From positions 1 through 55,367 of the forward strand of contig JAJYYZ010000010.1 of the NCBI GenBank assembly GCA_021800445.1: a stretch of 55,367 bases of DNA, written 5' to 3'. The position numbers and the translations under genes are program-made. Below are positions 23,296 through 32,064 of the stretch, piece after piece. Every line of letters starts with the position of its first letter. The stretch's first letter is position 1. Under the pieces are notes generated by a model. The model saw nothing but the letters and a program-made list of their open reading frames with translations. It made no database searches and was not told the origin of the DNA. This stretch comes from a bacterium. GTDB taxonomy: Bacteria; Thermotogota; Thermotogae; Mesoaciditogales; Mesoaciditogaceae.

Positions 23296-24495
23296 ATGAA
23301 GGTTTTAATAATTACGCAACATTATCCGCCAGATCTCGGGGCTTCGGCTTTCAGGCTCAAGGCTCTTTCTGATGAACTAACGAAAAGGAATCATGATGTG
23401 ACGGTACTGACTACAACGCCTAACCGTTATTCTTCTCTAAAAATATCAGAGGAACTTTCCGGAAAAGAAAAAATCGTAAGAATAACCGTTAAAACGGGAA
23501 ACGATTCTGCCCTTGCTCAGATATGGAGGCAGGCAGACTTTTACTTAAAGATGAAGAGTAAAGCGAAAAAGTTATGCAACGAAAACCGTTTTGACATCGG
23601 AATAGTATCAAGTCCTCCTTTTTTCATAGGTGTTGCCGGCATTTCTCTCAAAAAAAATGTCAAGAAACTCATTTTGGAGGTGAGAGATCTCTGGCCGGAC
23701 ACAATCGTTGAACTTGGAAAAGCAAAAGAATCAAACCTCATCATAAAGGTAATGAGACACTACGAAAAAAGAATGTACGCCGCGGCAGACAAAATAGTCA
23801 CAGTTCTTCCTTTCATGAATGACAATATATCATCAAAAGGCGTCGATCATGGAAAACTCGTCACATTTTCCAATGGACTTGACGGTTATCTGCTCAAAGA
23901 GATAACGGATTGGAGCGAAAAAAAGGACGCCGCAAGGCAATCGCTTTCCATTGAAAAAGACGAATTTCTCGTCTCATACATCGGTAACGTCGGTTTGGGT
24001 CAAAATCTCGCTGTCTTTGTTGAAGCGGCAAAAGCGTTGAAAAATATCCAGTTTATGATAGTTGGCGATGGTTCGGACAAAGAAAGATTGATGACTTTAT
24101 CAAAAGGGATAGAAAACATTCATTTTGTTCTGCCGGTTCCCAGAGATCGTGTGCCAATTTATTATTCCGCGAGCGATGTGCTTTTCATACACCTTGCAAA
24201 AAGTGATCTTTTCGCAGACTCGCTTCCTTCGAAAACCTTTGAATATGCCGTCGCAAACAGACCGGTTGTATACGGTCTCGATGGACTGTCGGCCGAAATA
24301 TTCGACAAATCAAAGTCTGGCATAAGGGTTCACAGAGAAAACGTCGGCGAGATCGTTGATTCGATCGAAAAGATAAAAGAAAATTACGATTTCTACCAAA
24401 AAAACGCGACTGAAGGAAAAGATTACGTTATCCAAAATTACCTCAGAGAAGGAATCGTCAAAAGATACGTTGACTTTCTCGAAAAGTTAGACTGA
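23296..24495 (+). CDS. Glycosyltransferase family 4 (GT-B fold)
   Basis: A 399-residue cytoplasmic or membrane-associated enzyme that transfers a sugar from a nucleotide donor, probably in surface polysaccharide or glycolipid synthesis. The N-terminal glycine-rich loop region (HYPPDLGASAFR) and LEVRDLWPD resemble WbuB/FnlC-type GT4 proteins. The C-terminal Rossmann half has VSYIGNVGLGQNL, FMIVGDGSDK and a donor-binding region with LPSKTFEYAVANRPVV. The acidic EX7E motif is only partly conserved. The ATG at 23296 follows AAAAGGAGAA. It is the only + strand gene in a long - strand block and overlaps the rqcH 3' end by 9 nt. Confidence 0.85.
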   Translation: MKVLIITQHYPPDLGASAFRLKALSDELTKRNHDVTVLTTTPNRYSSLKISEELSGKEKIVRITVKTGNDSALAQIWRQADFYLKMKSKAKKLCNENRFDIGIVSSPPFFIGVAGISLKKNVKKLILEVRDLWPDTIVELGKAKESNLIIKVMRHYEKRMYAAADKIVTVLPFMNDNISSKGVDHGKLVTFSNGLDGYLLKEITDWSEKKDAARQSLSIEKDEFLVSYIGNVGLGQNLAVFVEAAKALKNIQFMIVGDGSDKERLMTLSKGIENIHFVLPVPRDRVPIYYSASDVLFIHLAKSDLFADSLPSKTFEYAVANRPVVYGLDGLSAEIFDKSKSGIRVHRENVGEIVDSIEKIKENYDFYQKNATEGKDYVIQNYLREGIVKRYVDFLEKLD

Positions 24496-26124
24496 ACGCG
24501 GTTTGACTCTCAAAGTCTTAAAATTTTTGTAGGTTACAAACCCTGGTTTTGCACCTTTAGGCTTTGACACGTATTTAACGTAAGTGTAGTCCACGCTTGC
24601 CCAGAGATCGTTGCGGTACTTCGAATGACCGGCCGCAAATGATGCCGCGAGTTCTATAACGTCATCAGAAGGTTCTCTTTTGCCAGTTACAAGTATGACG
24701 TGAGATCCCGGCACTTCTCTTGCGTGAAACCACAGATCATCCGGAGAAGCCGATCGTGTTATTCTGTCATTCTGAATGTTGTTTTTGCCAATTATGATCT
24801 TGAAATCTTTTATATCGTATTCTATGGGGTTCGACTCTTTTTGAATCTTTTGTTTTTTCCTAACTGATATGTATTTGAAGATTGAAAGTTCTTTTTCTAT
24901 CTCGTCGAGTTCCGCTGTTTCAGAGATATTTTCTATTTCGTATGCAATTTCTTGAAGGTATGACATCCTCTTTTGAATCGTTTCTGCTCTTTTCACGATG
25001 CCATCATGTTTGTTCTTAAGACGCGTGTAAATGGAGAAGAAGTGCTGAGCGTTTTTCGATACGTCTATCTTGGGATCGAGATTCACGACCACGGTTTTAT
25101 TTGTTTCCCAGTCTAAAACTTCGACCCTTTGTGATTTTTTGGGAAGTTCATGCAAATGCGACATCAAAAGTTCACCGTATTTTCTGAATTCTTCGGCGTT
25201 ATCAGATTCTTTCAATTCCTGCCTTATTTTTCTTAAGATCTCAGCATTTTTGTCTATGAGACTTTTAACGCTTTTCGAGAGCCTTTCTTTTTTTAAAATC
25301 GGCGATTCTTCTTTCGTGCCTGAAAGCAATTTTTCTATCGCTTCAGAAGCACTCTCAAAAATTTTAAATTCGCCGTAAGGTTCGAAAGCGTATATATCCT
25401 TCGGCATTTTGCCATCGAAAGAAAGATAAACCTGCCTATCATCAAGATCTTTCACCATTTTTCTTATTAATTCAACAATTCTGCCAATTTCGTCGATCTT
25501 CAAAGAGGCGATTTCGGTGTCAAAACTCAAATTTGCGATTTTTGCCACTTCAATGGCAGTTTTCTTTGAAAATCCTCTTACCTTTGACACAAGGAATTGA
25601 TCGAGACGACCGGTAGCGTTCAAGAAGAGGTTTTCATCAACCTTCCATGGTTCTATTCTATCTTCATCGGGAAGAACGTAATTGACGCCGGGTAAAATTG
25701 TTCTTTTAACGGAGGAAACATTCTTAAAGGTCGAAATAACCTTACCATCTTTCACAAGGATGATATTTCCAAAACTTCCCATGACCTCATGGTAGAGTTC
25801 GAAGATCTCCTTTTCACCTATAAGATTTTTCACTTCGAATTCAAATTTAACGATTCTATCGAAATCAACCTGGCTTACTCTCAAAAGGATTGATCTCTTC
25901 AATTTTGTCCTCATAAGAGAGACAAAATTCGATGGATTAACATCCTTTTCGACAAATATTTTTGTGAATCTGAAATTAGGCCATCCGCCGACATCAATCA
26001 TAAGGTCTTGCTTGTTCAAAGAAAGCACGATCGAATGGCCTGTTGCGTCGTATATTCCGGTGAGGTAAACCGGAGTTTCCACCTCTTTTACGATCTTAGC
26101 GACCAGAAATGAATCGTAAGGCAT
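24487..26124 (-). CDS. rqcH: Ribosome quality-control factor RqcH (NFACT family)
   Basis: A 545-residue protein of the Rqc2/NEMF/FbpA family, which binds stalled large ribosomal subunits and recruits tRNA-Ala to add alanine tails. The NFACT-N domain includes the tRNA-recruiting Asp-Arg pair D89-R90 (VDFDRIV). A long coiled coil spans about 270-400, and the C-terminal NFACT-R domain has SPDDLWFHAREVPGSHVIL. The gene follows the membrane protein gene without a gap (26124/26125) and so belongs to the ccdA-led run. Older annotations call this family fibronectin-binding. Confidence 0.92.
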   Translation of the reverse strand: MPYDSFLVAKIVKEVETPVYLTGIYDATGHSIVLSLNKQDLMIDVGGWPNFRFTKIFVEKDVNPSNFVSLMRTKLKRSILLRVSQVDFDRIVKFEFEVKNLIGEKEIFELYHEVMGSFGNIILVKDGKVISTFKNVSSVKRTILPGVNYVLPDEDRIEPWKVDENLFLNATGRLDQFLVSKVRGFSKKTAIEVAKIANLSFDTEIASLKIDEIGRIVELIRKMVKDLDDRQVYLSFDGKMPKDIYAFEPYGEFKIFESASEAIEKLLSGTKEESPILKKERLSKSVKSLIDKNAEILRKIRQELKESDNAEEFRKYGELLMSHLHELPKKSQRVEVLDWETNKTVVVNLDPKIDVSKNAQHFFSIYTRLKNKHDGIVKRAETIQKRMSYLQEIAYEIENISETAELDEIEKELSIFKYISVRKKQKIQKESNPIEYDIKDFKIIIGKNNIQNDRITRSASPDDLWFHAREVPGSHVILVTGKREPSDDVIELAASFAAGHSKYRNDLWASVDYTYVKYVSKPKGAKPGFVTYKNFKTLRVKPRSV

Positions 26125-26616
26125 TTACATCCACCTTTGCTTTAAAACGATTTTTTTGTACCATCTCACGAAATATTCTACAAACCTCTCGTAAAGCAAA
26201 AGACCTAAAATTCCCAACGCTACCAAATAAACGGAATATTTGCCCAAATTCAAATTCAAAAGGTAAGTTATGACAAAATAAGACAAAAAGGCAAGACCGA
26301 AAAGCAAAACAAAATGAAATGTTATTCTTAATATTTTCCTGTTTTTAAAAAGCTCTCTTAACAGAGAATACGGACCGAAAAGCAATATAAAAATCATCGT
26401 GGATATTCTGAGCGGAAAGATCAAAAAAACCACAGCGGAAATCACAGCATAAGAGATCACTCCGGCTCTTTTCCCAAATTGTTCGGTTAGAGCAATGAGA
26501 GGAAGAGAGGAAAAGATCAACAAAAAAAGATCATCACCGAATATCGCGGAAGATGAAACGAGAATAATCGAAAGCGCAGAATAAATCGATCCAAACGCTA
26601 TATCTCTCGCCTTCAA
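26125..26616 (-). CDS. Integral membrane protein of unknown function
   Basis: About 163 residues with five predicted membrane segments. I do not recognise a family with confidence. The beginning (TTG start, then KARDIAFGSIYSALSIILV) resembles the N-terminus of ECF-type vitamin transporter S components and YybS-like proteins, but a substrate motif is not visible. The TTG at 26616 is chosen because GGGAGG lies 8 nt upstream inside the end of the J-domain gene. It lies 1 nt after that gene's stop and directly before rqcH, so it is translationally coupled to both. Confidence 0.7.
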   Translation of the reverse strand: MKARDIAFGSIYSALSIILVSSSAIFGDDLFLLIFSSLPLIALTEQFGKRAGVISYAVISAVVFLIFPLRISTMIFILLFGPYSLLRELFKNRKILRITFHFVLLFGLAFLSYFVITYLLNLNLGKYSVYLVALGILGLLLYERFVEYFVRWYKKIVLKQRWM

Positions 26617-26617
26617 A

Positions 26618-27220
26618 TCAAATTCCTCCCATGCAATGACAGCATATATCCATACAGGCAAGCGTAGCGCAGCAACTCAGACATGCTCCCGCTTCATCGT
26701 TCATGCCGCCACCCTGGGCAGGACCGTTCATCGTCGGATTGTAATTTCTTCTCGAAGCCCTCAAAAATTCTTTGTAGACCTCATCGTATTCTTTGTTATC
26801 GGGTTTCGCTTCGTGGGCGTATTTGAGGTAGGTTTCGGCTTTATCGTACCATCCTTGTCTGAAATATATAAGGCCGCTCAAAAAGTACCATTCAGGATTT
26901 GATTTGTCTGAAACTCTAACAAGCAAATCTTCAGCGTCGTAATAATCTCCCGCATCTATTTTCTGTCTTGCCTGTTGAAAAAAGGATTGATCTTCATTTG
27001 AGGCGTTTGATACGCCGTAAGAAGGGTTGTCAAGATGATCCAAAAGATATTTGTAAGCCTCATTTACCTCTTTGATCTTTTCTTCGGCAAGTGCTTTCAT
27101 ATCCGGATTGTCTCTGAATTTGTCAGGATGATATTTTTTTATGAGCTCTCTGTAAGCATCCCTTATTTCTTCTTTAGTTGCATTTCTACCTACACCAAGT
27201 ACCTCGTATGGATCTTTCAA
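26618..27220 (-). CDS. J-domain protein with TPR-like repeats and a C-terminal cysteine cluster
   Basis: A 200-residue protein. The J domain (1-65) is intact with HPD at 31-33, so it should stimulate an Hsp70 ATPase. Residues about 78-155 form two to three TPR-like helical repeats ([36 protein letters not shown]). A Gly/Asn/Pro-rich linker leads to seven cysteines in the last 21 residues (180, 183, 184, 189, 193, 194, 196), ending CCHCMGGI. That cluster could bind metal or form disulfides. It overlaps DUF5685 by 4 nt (ATGA). It is not a housekeeping DnaJ: the zinc-finger and C-terminal domains are absent. Confidence 0.85.
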   Translation of the reverse strand: MKDPYEVLGVGRNATKEEIRDAYRELIKKYHPDKFRDNPDMKALAEEKIKEVNEAYKYLLDHLDNPSYGVSNASNEDQSFFQQARQKIDAGDYYDAEDLLVRVSDKSNPEWYFLSGLIYFRQGWYDKAETYLKYAHEAKPDNKEYDEVYKEFLRASRRNYNPTMNGPAQGGGMNDEAGACLSCCATLACMDICCHCMGGI

Positions 27221-28053
27221 TTTTTCATCATCCTTTTGCCAAGAATTTTCGTAGATGTTCCAGGCAGCCCATAAAAAATCACATTTTCTACCAAATTTCT
27301 GTTAATGGAAGGATCGATTTTAAGATTTTCGTATTCTTGCCATATCCTTTGCACTAAAAAATCGACGGGTGCCTTTTCTTCCTCTCTTATTTTAGCAAAA
27401 AAGTCTGGATCATCAAAGTTAGATCCATATTTTACGAGAAATGGATTGTAATTTTTCTTTTTGAAATCTTCTTCAAGATCATCGAGCGCATCTATGAGAT
27501 ATACCCATCTTCCCATGAGATATATCATGTTAGATGCCCTTTTGAGATTTGAAAGAGAAGTTGCCATGGCCTCTGAAAGTTTACCGAAAAGATCGGCAAC
27601 TTCTTGAGGATCCGATTCTTCCGAAATTTCGGAAAACAGAATTCTGTCGGTGTATGGTTTGGAAATTCTAAAAAATTCATCGTTGGATTTGAAATGAAAC
27701 AGAAAAAAGGAAAGTACATGCATAAATCCCTTTGAATCTCTTTTGAAATCGTCTATCTTCAAGTCAGAGAAAAACTTGGATATCTCCATTCCAAACCGAA
27801 TATCTTCGCTTTTAACAATGCGCTTTTTTTGAAATGGAGGCAAAGGACATCTTGCGCGATCAAATTGACATTGCTTTCCCGATAAAACGTCGCTCAGAAT
27901 GACGAAAAAAGTCGAATCATAACTCAACAGAAGACGAGAAACAGGTCCATATTTTTTTGACAAGCCGGTACATATGCCACAATAATAAGCGTTGTAAAGT
28001 TTAAGTTCTCTAACTTTAAGTTCATTTATATCAGGCTTTAGATACCCTATCAT
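27217..28053 (-). CDS. DUF5685 family protein
   Basis: A 278-residue, probably cytoplasmic, helix-rich protein. It begins with the family pattern [17 protein letters not shown] (C25 and C28) and has a second pair at C62 and C69 ([12 protein letters not shown]). Four conserved-looking cysteines in the first 70 residues suggest a metal site. The remainder has helical segments with acidic patches ([15 protein letters not shown]) reminiscent of the aspartate-rich motifs of prenyl-transferring folds, a resemblance too weak to assign. It is coupled by 4-nt overlaps to the thioredoxin-fold gene upstream and the J-domain gene downstream. Function unknown. Confidence 0.75.
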   Translation of the reverse strand: MIGYLKPDINELKVRELKLYNAYYCGICTGLSKKYGPVSRLLLSYDSTFFVILSDVLSGKQCQFDRARCPLPPFQKKRIVKSEDIRFGMEISKFFSDLKIDDFKRDSKGFMHVLSFFLFHFKSNDEFFRISKPYTDRILFSEISEESDPQEVADLFGKLSEAMATSLSNLKRASNMIYLMGRWVYLIDALDDLEEDFKKKNYNPFLVKYGSNFDDPDFFAKIREEEKAPVDFLVQRIWQEYENLKIDPSINRNLVENVIFYGLPGTSTKILGKRMMKN

Positions 28054-28748
28054 TTACCATCTACAACATAGATGTTGTAAAATCCATTCTTCAGCATTTG
28101 ATTTGCTATTGAAACGGCATCTTGACCTGAAATAACGTACTTCAAAAACGGATCGGCGTTTTTGGGCGGATAAGAATCTATTTTTTCTGAAAGAGGATCA
28201 TTTTTGAGTATGTAATCGGCCTGGGCGTTTGTCACTTCAATTATGGAAGACGTACCCACGAAATTGCTGCTTCCCTTTGAGAACGTATTGAAATTAACAT
28301 TTTTGGCGTAATCTCCCAGTGCGATGTACTGAAGTACTTTTAAAAAATCAGAAGGGCCAAGATAACCTGGCAGATAAGTTATCGGGGTACCGGCTGATGT
28401 AAAAAAGAAAAGCGTCGGAGTACCTTTAACCCCGAATCCCTGAAAGAGTTGTGTGTAAGTGTAGGTATTACCATGAAAATTTGCGGTGTCATTGGTTTCG
28501 TAAATTTCACCGATCACGAAATTGTTTGACAGCATATGCTGAACGTCGATATTTGAAAGCGTATCGCTTTTTAGTTTGTTGCAATAAAAGCAATTCGGAT
28601 CCGAAAAAACTATTATCGCATCTTTTTGCTCATACTTTGATAAAGTCATAACGGTGTTAAAGTTGTTAAGCAACACATTGTTTAACGAATAGGCAAAAAC
28701 ACTTAAACCGATAAGTGAAAGCAACAAAAGCACGAGAATTTTCTTCAT
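28050..28748 (-). CDS. Exported thioredoxin-fold protein (CFYC) with a C-terminal rhodanese-like segment
   Basis: A 232-residue protein with a signal peptide (about 1-20). A thioredoxin-like domain follows with redox motif CFYC at 53-56 and the cis-Pro loop GVKGTPTLFFF. This resembles SoxW/thioredoxin-2-type periplasmic reductants. The last 45 residues (ISGQDAVSIANQMLKNGFYNIYVVDG) look like part of a rhodanese fold without its active-site Cys. CcdA, encoded directly upstream, would supply its electrons across the membrane. Gene order links this extracytoplasmic disulfide system to the Cys-rich cytoplasmic proteins downstream. Confidence 0.8.
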   Translation of the reverse strand: MKKILVLLLLSLIGLSVFAYSLNNVLLNNFNTVMTLSKYEQKDAIIVFSDPNCFYCNKLKSDTLSNIDVQHMLSNNFVIGEIYETNDTANFHGNTYTYTQLFQGFGVKGTPTLFFFTSAGTPITYLPGYLGPSDFLKVLQYIALGDYAKNVNFNTFSKGSSNFVGTSSIIEVTNAQADYILKNDPLSEKIDSYPPKNADPFLKYVISGQDAVSIANQMLKNGFYNIYVVDGK

Positions 28749-28762
28749 TTTAACCTCCTCTG

Positions 28763-29434
28763 TTAACTTAAAAGTGCAAGTTTACCAAAAATCATCAAAA
28801 AACCAAAAATTATAAGCACTATTCCGCCCGTTACATTTATCCATCTTTGATATTTGACGAGAAAGGCAACGATTCTGTTCACCACCTGAATCAGGATAGA
28901 TGCCAATATAAGCGGAATGACAAGGCCTAAAGAAAAAATGGAAAGTAAAGTTCCGCCCGATAAAGTGTTTCCCGTTGCAGCCATCGTAAGAATGGTTCCA
29001 AGCGCCGGACCTATGCAAGGTGTCCATGCAAAGGCAGTTACAATTCCAAAAAGAAATGCGCTCCAGAAACTATCCACATTCCTTTTGAAAGGTATGTAAA
29101 TGCCCTTTTCAAAAAAAGGCAACGTGAAAAGACCCGTGTAACTTAATCCAAAGATCACAACGAGAATACCTCCTATTATCTCGACATACCTCTTGTACGT
29201 GATCAAAAAAACGCCAAAAGTACCTGTTGCAAGACCAAGCAGGATGAAAATAACCGAAAGGCCTATTGAAAACGCAACGGCTTTGTAAATTGCCGCACTT
29301 CTTCCATGTGAAGAAACAAGGAAAGCCAAAAAACCGGGTAAAATGGGAAAAATACATGGAGAAAAGAAACTTAAAATTCCTCCGACAAATGCACCCCAGT
29401 AAGAGATTTGTGTCGTTACGGTGATTGGAGACAA
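28763..29434 (-). CDS. ccdA: CcdA-type thiol-disulfide electron transporter
   Basis: A 223-residue membrane protein with six predicted segments. The two redox-active cysteines sit in SPCIFPILPG (C27) and TPCIGPALG. CcdA passes electrons from cytoplasmic thioredoxin to extracytoplasmic thioredoxin-like proteins. The start is TTG at 29434, supported by GGAGGG five nt upstream. No cytochrome c maturation genes are in the window, so its partner is most likely the CFYC protein that follows by 14 nt. Confidence 0.9.
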   Translation of the reverse strand: MSPITVTTQISYWGAFVGGILSFFSPCIFPILPGFLAFLVSSHGRSAAIYKAVAFSIGLSVIFILLGLATGTFGVFLITYKRYVEIIGGILVVIFGLSYTGLFTLPFFEKGIYIPFKRNVDSFWSAFLFGIVTAFAWTPCIGPALGTILTMAATGNTLSGGTLLSIFSLGLVIPLILASILIQVVNRIVAFLVKYQRWINVTGGIVLIIFGFLMIFGKLALLS

Positions 29435-29474
29435 ATTAACCCTCCTGCACGATTGGTTTGAGTATATTATACCC

Positions 29475-29548
29475 TATATGGCGCATGGCAAATATAGCAT
29501 ATGGCGAATGGCGTATGGAATATAACAAATAGCGTATGGCGCATGGAA
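29475..29548 (+). repeat. Degenerate heptamer tandem array (TRGCNNA)
   Basis: About ten 7-bp units such as TGGCGCA, TGGCAAA, TAGCATA and TGGCGTA, with some decay. It lies immediately upstream of the IS110-family element; a matching array is found on its other side. Confidence 0.75.
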
Positions 29549-29556
29549 AAATCAAA

Positions 29557-29757
29557 CTGGAGGCGGAGAGCATGATGCCGAGAGGTGGCCTCCGCAGCAT
29601 AGCGAGGATCATGTGTAAAATATAGTTATGGGGAAGAGCTTGGCAGCGAGGAAAAGGTAATAACTTGCGTGTCTGAATAAGCCAACTTCCCATCTCGATT
29701 AAGGTGAATAGGCCCAAGCCTGTACGTAGAACATGTATGAGAGGAGAGTGACCCCAT
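29557..29757 (+). ncRNA. Candidate IS110 bridge RNA region
   Basis: About 200 non-coding bases lie between the heptamer array and the transposase start. Potential stems include GGAGGC/GCCTCC enclosing 23 nt, flanked by GCATGATGCC-like partial repeats. IS110-group elements encode a bridge RNA in this upstream region that pairs with target and donor DNA. The call rests on position and family knowledge; I have not derived the target or donor loops. Confidence 0.4.
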
Positions 29758-30897
29758 ATGTTTGTAGGTATTGATGTCTCAAAGAAGAAACATGATGTCT
29801 GTATTTACGACAAGGAAAATGAGAAATACATCTCATTCCAGATTTCAAACAGCCGTGATGGATTCGAAAAACTTGTCTCAAAGATTTCCAAGGATGATGT
29901 CATAGCGATGGAAGCAACCGGGATATATCATGACTCTCTCTACAGGTTTCTTGATTCAAACGGATACAAAGCCATTATATTACATCCATACCAGGTCAAG
30001 AACATTTCGAAGACATTTAATAACTCAAAGACTGACAAATTGGATGCAAAATCTATAGCGATATCACTTTCAGATTTATCTTCGAGACTCAAAAAGATAA
30101 GAGTACCGAGCGATAAGATCAAATCCTTAAAAGAAATAGTGCATCACAGGAATTATGTAAGTGAAATGCTTGCAAATCTTGAGAGGAAGTTAAGGCGTGA
30201 ACTTGTTCTTGTAGTACCTGAGATAGAGAAGTACTTTTCTACGATGCTGTCACCTACACTGCTTGAGTTATTGGAGAAATATCCGACACCGTCAAAGATC
30301 ATATCTTCCTTCGATGACGTAAAGGAAATACTTGAATGGGAAGAAGAAAAGGTAAAACGATTCGAGATAGACATTAGAAAAAGCATAGGGATTGAAGATG
30401 AGAACGGGATTTACGCTTTTATTGTTGTGTCGCTTGTAAAAGAGATAAAGCATCTTGTTGAGGTACTTTCCGAGATTGAAGAGAAGATAAAATCGCTAAT
30501 GGAAGACATTCCGGAATCGAATAATCTCATGACGATAAAAGGCGTTGGACTTATGACGGCGGCGACGATAATAGCCGAGATTGGAAATATAGAAAGATTC
30601 GAAACGAAAAACCAACTTACATCTTATGCAGGACTTGATCCGGTAACGATCCAAAGCGGTCATTCTTCAAAGAACCTGCATATATCCAAGAAAGGGTCGA
30701 AGACATTAAGAAAATCATTGTACTTTCTGGCGGTAAGGTTGGTTAGGTACGATAAAAGATTCAGAGACTTTTACAAAAGGCTAAGGGAAAGGGGAAAAAA
30801 TTCAAGGTTGGCTTTGGTTGCAGTTGCAAGAAAGGCACTTGAGATAATCTTTCACATTCTGAAAACAGGTGAAGAATATGTCCCATTAACCTCTTGA
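29758..30897 (+). CDS. IS110-family transposase (DEDD recombinase)
   Basis: A 379-residue, full-length transposase. The RuvC-like DEDD residues are D6 (GIDVSK), E52 (MEATG), D93 and D96 (KTDKLDA). The C-terminal IS116/IS110/IS902 domain has IKGVGLMTAATIIAEIG and the catalytic serine S300 in IQSGHSS. All key residues are present, so the element may be active. GAGAGGAGAG lies upstream of the ATG. Elements of this family lack terminal inverted repeats, so the exact ends cannot be read from one copy. Confidence 0.95.
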   Translation: MFVGIDVSKKKHDVCIYDKENEKYISFQISNSRDGFEKLVSKISKDDVIAMEATGIYHDSLYRFLDSNGYKAIILHPYQVKNISKTFNNSKTDKLDAKSIAISLSDLSSRLKKIRVPSDKIKSLKEIVHHRNYVSEMLANLERKLRRELVLVVPEIEKYFSTMLSPTLLELLEKYPTPSKIISSFDDVKEILEWEEEKVKRFEIDIRKSIGIEDENGIYAFIVVSLVKEIKHLVEVLSEIEEKIKSLMEDIPESNNLMTIKGVGLMTAATIIAEIGNIERFETKNQLTSYAGLDPVTIQSGHSSKNLHISKKGSKTLRKSLYFLAVRLVRYDKRFRDFYKRLRERGKNSRLALVAVARKALEIIFHILKTGEEYVPLTS

Positions 30898-30922
30898 CTT
30901 TTTAGGTGATCAGACACCGAAG

Positions 30923-30940
30923 GGCGAATGCTGGAGCCGA
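30923..30940 (+). repeat. Dispersed GGCGAATGCTGGAG-type repeat, copy at IS110 right flank
   Basis: GGCGAATGCTGGAGCCGA matches GGCGAATGCTGGAGGCGA at 35318-35335 in 17 of 18 positions. In both places it lies beside a heptamer array. Confidence 0.55.
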
Positions 30941-30952
30941 CGCACAAAAAGC

Positions 30953-30997
30953 AGCATATAGCAAATAGCCAATGGCACATGGCAGATGGCGCATGGG
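30953..30997 (+). repeat. Degenerate heptamer tandem array (TRGCNNA)
   Basis: About six units (TAGCAAA, TAGCCAA, TGGCACA, TGGCAGA, TGGCGCA...). It ends in GCATGGGAAAAATC, nearly the same as the end of the array left of the IS110 element (GCATGGAAAAATC), so the two may be one array split or duplicated by the insertion. Confidence 0.7.
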
Positions 30998-31064
30998 AAA
31001 AATCGGTATGATAACTTAAAAGAATTTTGTGATAAAATTGAATAAGTGCTTCGGGAGGTAAAAG

Positions 31065-32048
31065 ATGGACGATTTTGAGATGCTTGTGGAAACTATAAAA
31101 ACCCAGATTGACAAAGTCAAAGACCTTGATGAAGTGGAAAAAATCAGGGTTGCAACTCTTGGGAAAAACGGGAATATCACTTCGCTGATGAAAAAAATTT
31201 CAACTCTTCCGCAGGAAGAAAGGGCGAATTTCGGTAAAAAAGTGAACGATTTGAAAATGCAGATCGAAAAGTTGCTTTCTGAAAAGACATCAGTTCTCAA
31301 AGCGGAGGTACTTAAATCAAAATCTTTAGAAAGATCGATAGACCTGACAATCCCGGGACCTTTGAGATCCGTTGGAAAAATTCACGTTATAAATCACGTT
31401 ATAAACGAGTGCGTTGAGGTTTTTTCAAAAATGGGTTTCAACGTCGTGGAGGGTCCAGAGATAGAAAACGTCTATTACAACTTTGAGGCGCTCAACACCC
31501 CTCAATGGCATCCAGCAAGAGATCTCCACGATACATTTTACATCTCGGAAACACTTTTGCTCAGAACCCATACTTCTCCAGTTCAAATAAGAACGATGGA
31601 AAATCAAAAACCGCCTATCAGAATTATCTCTGCCGGACGTGTTTACAGAAACGATTACGATGCCACCCATCTTCCTTCTTTTTTTCAAATGGAAGGACTT
31701 GCGATAGACAGGAACATCTCAATAGCAGATCTCAAAGGGACTCTTGAAAATGCCATAAAAACCTTGCTTGGTAAGGACAAGATCGTAAGATTCAGACCGC
31801 ATTATTTCCCTTTCACCGAACCGAGCGTAGAAGTGGATGTTTCATTTGCCGGGAAAAAAGAATGGCTTGAAGTGCTCGGTGCCGGCATGGTTCATCCCAA
31901 CGTTTTAAGAAATGTTGGATTTGATCCGGAGAAATGGCAGGGATTTGCCTTCGGAATGGGCATCGAAAGAATCGCGATGCTTAAGTACGGCATAAACGAT
32001 ATAAGAGAATTTCCGAGAAATTATCTTAAATTTCTGAGATTATTTTGA
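31065..32048 (+). CDS. pheS: Phenylalanyl-tRNA synthetase alpha subunit
   Basis: A 327-residue class II synthetase subunit that charges tRNA-Phe together with PheT. A coiled-coil N-terminus (1-90) is followed by the catalytic domain with GPEIENVYYNFEALN, HPARDLHDTFY, motif 2 (PSFFQMEGLAID) and motif 3 (GMGIERIAMLKYG). Motif 2 has Phe where most bacteria have His (FHQ). GGGAGG precedes the ATG. TAAAAT at 31033-31038 is a plausible -10 element. pheT follows after 16 nt. Confidence 0.97.
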   Translation: MDDFEMLVETIKTQIDKVKDLDEVEKIRVATLGKNGNITSLMKKISTLPQEERANFGKKVNDLKMQIEKLLSEKTSVLKAEVLKSKSLERSIDLTIPGPLRSVGKIHVINHVINECVEVFSKMGFNVVEGPEIENVYYNFEALNTPQWHPARDLHDTFYISETLLLRTHTSPVQIRTMENQKPPIRIISAGRVYRNDYDATHLPSFFQMEGLAIDRNISIADLKGTLENAIKTLLGKDKIVRFRPHYFPFTEPSVEVDVSFAGKKEWLEVLGAGMVHPNVLRNVGFDPEKWQGFAFGMGIERIAMLKYGINDIREFPRNYLKFLRLF

Positions 32049-32064
32049 TGAAAAGGTGATTTGC

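Noticed and set aside
31000-31064. T-box or riboswitch before pheS
   Set aside because: The leader is too short after the IS110-flanking repeat, and no T-box sequence or specifier stem is visible.
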